Shown: positions 6,830 through 9,780 of the stretch, piece after piece
Layout: each line of letters begins with the position of its first letter
Numbering within the stretch: the first letter of the stretch is position 1
Source: Planctomycetota bacterium
GTDB lineage: Bacteria > Planctomycetota > Phycisphaerae > Sedimentisphaerales > Anaerohalosphaeraceae
Direction: 5' to 3'
Length of the DNA: 9,780 bases
Assembly: GCA_003644215.1 (NCBI GenBank)
Contig: QNBU01000019.1
Span: 1 to 9,780, forward strand
Program-made: the position numbers and the translations under genes
The notes under the pieces: model-generated
Told to the model about the DNA's origin: nothing
The model's database searches: none
The model's input: only the letters and a program-made list of their open reading frames with translations

Positions 6830-7279
6830 CTACTTAAACCGCGCATCTAACTTAAAAAGTTTTTTCACCGGCAAATCCATCATATCATCTTCGGGTAGTC
6901 CCATTTCGCACCGAATTTCATCCAATATAGTTACAATACGCTCTTCGCTCTCGGTGATAATGGTAAACCATATATTGAAGTCGTCATCCCGCAAATAACT
7001 GTGCGTAATCTGCGAATAACCCGCGATCAATTCCGACGCCTGCTCAATCTGACCCCGTGAAACCCTTATCGCCGCCAAAGTGCTGCAATAACCGATCTTC
7101 CGCGAGTCAATGCTAAACCCCATCCGCCGGATCACACCGGACTCTTTCAGAATCAGAACCCGATCCCATAGCAGGTCCGTGCTGATCCCCAAACGATCTG
7201 CCATAATCTCATACGGGTTGGCTTCAAGGGGGAAATTTCCCTGAAGTTCACGAATTATCTTTCGATCAAGGGCGTCCAT
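6830..7279 (-). CDS. ahbA/B: Siroheme decarboxylase subunit (AhbA/AhbB family, AsnC-like fold)
   Basis: A 149-residue protein with an N-terminal helix-turn-helix-like region (MDALDRKIIRELQGNFPLE, then RLGISTDLLWDRVLILKESGVIRRMG to residue 54) and a C-terminal ferredoxin-like domain. The pattern 'LD..II..LQ..FPL...P', 'GVIRR.G...DSRK.GY.STL' and HSYLRDDDFNIWFTI (93-107), then LPVKKLFKLDARF near the end, is that of AhbA/AhbB/NirDLGH proteins and not of DNA-binding Lrp/AsnC regulators. AhbAB removes the acetate carboxyls of siroheme to give didecarboxysiroheme on the alternative haem pathway. Whether this is AhbA or AhbB cannot be settled from one sequence, and the partner is not in the window. 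It is divergent from cobA-hemD, which provides the siroheme precursor. The ATG at 7279 has a purine-rich stretch (GAGAAAGAAG) upstream. Confidence 0.85.
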   Translation of the reverse strand: MDALDRKIIRELQGNFPLEANPYEIMADRLGISTDLLWDRVLILKESGVIRRMGFSIDSRKIGYCSTLAAIRVSRGQIEQASELIAGYSQITHSYLRDDDFNIWFTIITESEERIVTILDEIRCEMGLPEDDMMDLPVKKLFKLDARFK

Positions 7280-7296
7280 TAACTTCTTTCTCTTTA

Positions 7297-7324
7297 TTGA
7301 CTATTGCGGCAGTTAGCGTATAAT
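7297..7324 (+). promoter_or_regulatory. Sigma70-type promoter for cobA-hemD
   Basis: TTGACT (7297-7302) and TATAAT (7319-7324) are separated by 16 bases, close to the full consensus. Transcription would start near 7331-7333, giving a leader of about 20 bases with GAGAGAGA (7337-7344) as ribosome site before the ATG at 7352. The -10 box lies in a partial palindrome, GTATA-ATA-TATAC (7318-7330). On the minus strand this gives an overlapping TATATT (7327-7322) that could serve the divergent siroheme decarboxylase gene. Confidence 0.7.
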
Positions 7325-7351
7325 ATATACTCTACAGAGAGAGATTGAACA

Positions 7352-8764
7352 ATGAAAAACCAAGTTTCTCAAAAAACAAAAGTGTTCCTCATCGGCGCTG
7401 GCCCCGGCGACGCCGAGTTGATTACCGTCAAAGGGCTAAGGGTTCTTTCACAGGCGGATGTTGTCCTCTATGACCATCTGATTTCCCGTGAACTATTGAC
7501 ACACGCCAAAGAAGGGGCAGAAAAGATTTCCGTCGGCAAATTTGCCTCCAGGCATACCCTGCCACAGGAAAAGATTAACACCCTGATTATCCAAAAGGCC
7601 AAAGCCGGCAAAATCGTAGCCCGGCTTAAAGGCGGAGATTGCTACCTTTTCGGACGCGGCGGCGAAGAAGCCGAGGCGTGCGACGATGCGGGTCTCGCCT
7701 TCGAGGTCGTCCCCGGAATCACCAGCGCCTTGGCAGCCCCATGCTATGCGGGAATCCCACCGACCCATCGGGACTGCGCATCGACCCTCGCCGTCGTTAC
7801 CGGTCATCGCAAAAAGGGCGACGACCGACCCATCGATATTCCTCATGCAGGCACGGTGATTTTCCTGATGTCTGTTGGCAATATCAAAAATATCATCCGG
7901 TCGCTGCGGGAGGCGGGCTACCCGGCGGATACGAAGATCGCCGCCGTCGAACACGGAACCTGCTATGACCAGCGTATCGTCAAGGGAACACTGGGTAATT
8001 TTCTCGGTATCATTAAAGAAAACCCCTTGCGAACCCCGGCGATCTTTGTTGTTGGCAAGGTCGTCGAACTTCAGGACAAGCTCGATTGGTTTTCAAAGAA
8101 ACCGAAAATCCTCCATATGGGAAACCACCCCGAGCACTATTCACATCTCGGCACAATTGTCCACCGCCAGATTATCCGCTGCATCGAATCGGAGAATACC
8201 AACCGGGCCGAGGCCTATTTCAAACAACCAAAACCGTATAACTGGATTGTATTCACCAGCAGAAACGGGATCAGCTTTTTCTTCAAAAAACTCTACGCCG
8301 CCGGATACGATACACGGATTTTTGCAAACACAAAATTCGCCGTCATCGGCAAAGCCAGCGGAAAACGATTGCTGGAATACGGCGTCAAGCCCGATCTGAC
8401 AGCGGCGACTGAATCCAGTGCCGGACTGCTGGAGGCGTTTGGCAAAACTGACATCTCCGGGCGTTCGATTTTGCTGCCGCAGGCAGAAGTCAGCTCTGTT
8501 GAACTACCCGATGGACTGTCCGCCAGAGGCGCAGAGTGCGACAAACTGACCGTCTATAAAGCCATCGAACAGGGTGTTGATGAGATTGACCTTGACTACA
8601 TCGACAAAATCCTTTTCACCAGCGGCTCAACCGTTCGAGCATTCGTAAATAGATTCGGGCGCATACCCAAACACATCGAGCCGCTGTGCCTGGGCGTTCC
8701 AACCCAAACCATAGCAAAGCAATACAACATCAACGCAAAAGTTATTGACAAAGATATAATGTAA
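7352..8764 (+). CDS. cobA-hemD: Uroporphyrinogen-III C-methyltransferase / uroporphyrinogen-III synthase fusion
   Basis: A 470-residue bifunctional enzyme. Residues 10-247 are a SAM-dependent uroporphyrinogen-III methyltransferase, shown by VFLIGAGPGDAELIT (11-25), LKGGDCYLFGRGGEE (92-106), VPGITSALAAP (120-130), PTHRDCASTLAVVTGH (137-152) and EHGTCYDQ (200-207). It converts uroporphyrinogen III to precorrin-2, the entry to siroheme and cobalamin. Residues 250-470 are a HemD domain with IVFTSRNGISFFF (299-311), VIGKASGKRL (331-340), KILFTSGSTVRAF (419-431) and CLGVPTQTIAKQYNI (446-460). HemD closes hydroxymethylbilane to uroporphyrinogen III with ring D inverted, so the fusion performs two successive steps. 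CobA-HemD fusions are common in several anaerobic lineages. Upstream steps (hemA, hemB, hemC) are not in the window. The ATG at 7352 fits the promoter and ribosome site just upstream. Confidence 0.94.
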   Translation: MKNQVSQKTKVFLIGAGPGDAELITVKGLRVLSQADVVLYDHLISRELLTHAKEGAEKISVGKFASRHTLPQEKINTLIIQKAKAGKIVARLKGGDCYLFGRGGEEAEACDDAGLAFEVVPGITSALAAPCYAGIPPTHRDCASTLAVVTGHRKKGDDRPIDIPHAGTVIFLMSVGNIKNIIRSLREAGYPADTKIAAVEHGTCYDQRIVKGTLGNFLGIIKENPLRTPAIFVVGKVVELQDKLDWFSKKPKILHMGNHPEHYSHLGTIVHRQIIRCIESENTNRAEAYFKQPKPYNWIVFTSRNGISFFFKKLYAAGYDTRIFANTKFAVIGKASGKRLLEYGVKPDLTAATESSAGLLEAFGKTDISGRSILLPQAEVSSVELPDGLSARGAECDKLTVYKAIEQGVDEIDLDYIDKILFTSGSTVRAFVNRFGRIPKHIEPLCLGVPTQTIAKQYNINAKVIDKDIM

Positions 8765-8769
8765 GAGTT

Positions 8770-8814
8770 CAAGCTTCTTATCTCGGCGAAGCTGAAAGCG
8801 AAGTCGGAAGCTTG
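8770..8814. repeat. Inverted repeat after cobA-hemD, possible stem-loop
   Basis: CAAGCTTC (8770-8777) and GAAGCTTG (8807-8814) are perfect 8-base inverted arms around a 29-base loop, starting 5 bases after the cobA-hemD stop. The loop is itself rich in GAAG/CGAAG motifs. The structure could protect or end the transcript, but no T-run follows, so it is not a standard intrinsic terminator. Confidence 0.45.
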
Positions 8815-8825
8815 TTCAAAACTTG

Positions 8826-8907
8826 CGGCCTGAAAGGCCGGCATACCTCAGCCCAGGGCAACGCCCTGGGTAATAAGAACCAAAAAAATGAAACGCCCTG
8901 TAAGGGC
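8826..8907. repeat. Cluster of three REP-like hairpin palindromes
   Basis: Three GC-rich hairpins stand in a row: CGGCC-TGAAA-GGCCG (8826-8840), CCCAGGGC-AAC-GCCCTGGG (8852-8870) and GCCCT-GTA-AGGGC (8895-8907). Short-loop GC-rich palindromes clustered in intergenic DNA after a gene are the mark of REP/BIME-type elements, which are usually spread by RAYT transposases acting in trans. No transposase lies here. The middle hairpin is the strongest and may also stop or stabilise the cobA-hemD transcript. Confidence 0.6.
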
Positions 8908-8959
8908 AATATGAAAAACGACACATTAGATGATTGGACAAATAAAACTTCATGCTCTT

Positions 8960-8975
8960 TCCCGATACATCGGGA
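8960..8975. repeat. Short palindrome between cobA-hemD and hemL
   Basis: TCCCGAT-AC-ATCGGGA is a perfect inverted repeat with 7-base arms. In RNA it would form a 6-base-pair hairpin with a TACA loop. It lies between the REP-like cluster and the tandem repeat and may be part of the same composite repeat. No T-run follows. Confidence 0.4.
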
Positions 8976-8984
8976 GTAAATAAA

Positions 8985-9048
8985 AATCTTGTAAGTCCTG
9001 TTAATCCCGTCTAAAAATAATCTGTGAAAATCTGTGTTAATTCGTGGC
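8985..9048 (+). repeat. Degenerate 9/10-base tandem repeat just upstream of hemL
   Basis: Three 9-base units, AATCTTGTA, AGTCCTGTT and AATCCCGTC (8985-9011), are followed after TAAAAAT by three 10-base units, AATCTGTGAA, AATCTGTGTT and AATTCGTGGC (9019-9048). All share the core AATCnnGTn. The array ends 8 bases before the hemL ATG, so it makes up most of any hemL leader. It lacks the longer repeats and unique spacers of a CRISPR array. No hemL promoter or ribosome site is obvious within it. Confidence 0.55.
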
Positions 9049-9056
9049 TAAAGACT

Positions 9057-9780
9057 ATGAAAAATCAAAAGAGTACCCAACTCTTCAAAAACGCCCAAAA
9101 AGTCATCCCCGGCGGCGTCAACAGCCCCGTTCGCGCATTTAAGAGCGTGGCAGCCGACCCGATCTTTATCCAAAAAGCCAAAGGCCCCTATCTCTACGAC
9201 GAAGACGGCAACAGGTACATCGACTACTGTCTGTCCTGGGGGCCGATGATCCTCGGCCACGCCAACATATTCGTACTTTCAGGTGTTGAAAAGGCAATGT
9301 CAAAAGGCACCAGCTACGGCATCCCCACCGTCGGTGAAACGCAGCTCGCCGAGATGATTGTTTCCGCATTTGCGTCCATCGATGAGGTCCGGCTGGTCAG
9401 TTCCGGCACAGAAGCCGTCATGACCGCCATCCGCCTCGCTCGCGGGGCCACCGGCCGCGACAAAGTCATCAAGTTCATCGGCGGCTATCACGGCCATGTC
9501 GATCACATGCTCGTCAGCGCTGGCTCCGGCCTGATGACACTGGGGTCGCCCTCTAGCCCCGGCGTACCGGCCGATTTCGCCAAACATACCCTGCTCGCCC
9601 CTTACAACAATCCCGAAGCGGTTATGGAGTTGTTCAAGGAGTACGCCGACCAGATCGCCGCAGTCATCGTTGAACCCATCGCCGGAAATATGGGAACCGT
9701 TTTGCCAAAACCGTTCTTTCTCAACGAGCTGAGAACCCTGTGCAATCAGCACAAGAGCATCCTGATCTTCGATGAGGTCA
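9057..9780 (+). CDS. hemL: Glutamate-1-semialdehyde 2,1-aminomutase, N-terminal part (cut by window edge)
   Basis: An open frame of 241 codons runs to the window end. HemL converts glutamate-1-semialdehyde to 5-aminolevulinate with PLP, the last step of the C5 route to tetrapyrroles. Matches in order are VIPGGVNSPVRAFKSV (16-31), DYCLSWGPMILGHAN (56-70), KGTSYGIPT (83-91), the PLP-phosphate region SSGTEAVMTAIRLARG (116-131), GGYHGHVD (142-149), SPSSPGVPADFAKHT (165-179), VEPIAGNMG (205-213) and IFDEV at the end. The catalytic lysine lies beyond the window; full proteins are about 425-430 residues. After GHAN the usual proline is replaced (GHANIF). The ATG at 9057 fits the family start, but only weak Shine-Dalgarno-like sequence precedes it and the leader is the tandem repeat. 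It follows cobA-hemD in the same direction and pathway, 292 bases downstream. Confidence 0.95.
   Translation, partial: MKNQKSTQLFKNAQKVIPGGVNSPVRAFKSVAADPIFIQKAKGPYLYDEDGNRYIDYCLSWGPMILGHANIFVLSGVEKAMSKGTSYGIPTVGETQLAEMIVSAFASIDEVRLVSSGTEAVMTAIRLARGATGRDKVIKFIGGYHGHVDHMLVSAGSGLMTLGSPSSPGVPADFAKHTLLAPYNNPEAVMELFKEYADQIAAVIVEPIAGNMGTVLPKPFFLNELRTLCNQHKSILIFDEV

Noticed and set aside
6830..7279. Lrp/AsnC-type transcriptional regulator.
   Set aside because: The fold is shared, but the FPL, GVIRR, HSYLRDDDFNIWFTI and LFKL motifs are those of the siroheme decarboxylase family, and the neighbours are tetrapyrrole genes.
8911..8979. A 22-codon frame (MKNDTLDDW...) with AAGGGC just before its ATG.
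   Set aside because: It lies within the repeat-rich intergenic region, the AAGGGC belongs to a palindrome arm, and there is no recognisable protein motif.
8985..9048. CRISPR array.
   Set aside because: Units are 9-10 bases and degenerate, with no unique spacers and no cas genes.

Overview
The window is a compact respiration and haem block from a bacterium of moderate GC content. It carries a complete Na+-translocating NADH:quinone reductase operon (nqrABCDEF) running leftward, followed in the same direction by two System II cytochrome c maturation genes (resB/ccsB, then ccsA cut by the window edge). To its right are genes for tetrapyrrole synthesis: an AsnC-like siroheme decarboxylase subunit (leftward), a CobA-HemD fusion (rightward) and the first 241 codons of hemL (rightward, cut by the window edge). 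Siroheme decarboxylase next to CobA-HemD and HemL points to haem made from glutamate through siroheme (the Ahb route), which is typical of anaerobes. Nqr, System II cytochrome c genes, the CobA-HemD architecture and the intergenic repeats would suit a member of the PVC group such as an anaerobic planctomycete. That taxonomic guess is inference and is not proven by the sequence.

Layout. Positions 1-6649 (minus strand) are one tightly packed transcription unit, nqrA-nqrB-nqrC-nqrD-nqrE-nqrF-resB-ccsA. Neighbouring genes overlap by 1-11 bases or sit 0-24 bases apart. Positions 6650-6829 form the nqr upstream region, with three 21-22 bp-spaced repeats and a perfect 6-bp-arm palindrome. Positions 6830-7279 (minus) encode the siroheme decarboxylase subunit, separated from the rightward cobA-hemD (7352-8764) by a 72-base divergent promoter region with a near-consensus sigma70 promoter. 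Positions 8765-9056 hold no convincing gene. They are built of hairpin-forming REP-like elements and a degenerate 9/10-bp tandem repeat that runs almost into the hemL start at 9057.

How the genes fit together. Nqr oxidises NADH and pumps Na+ while reducing quinone. ResB and CcsA carry haem across the membrane and attach it to c-type cytochromes. The right-hand genes make the haem. The most unusual point is that NqrA ends in two complete [4Fe-4S] binding motifs of the kind found in RnfC and absent from ordinary NqrA. With an extra three-cysteine tail on NqrD and short NqrB, NqrC and NqrF subunits, the complex looks like an Nqr with Rnf-like traits. It may be an evolutionary intermediate or have an extra electron entry or exit route.
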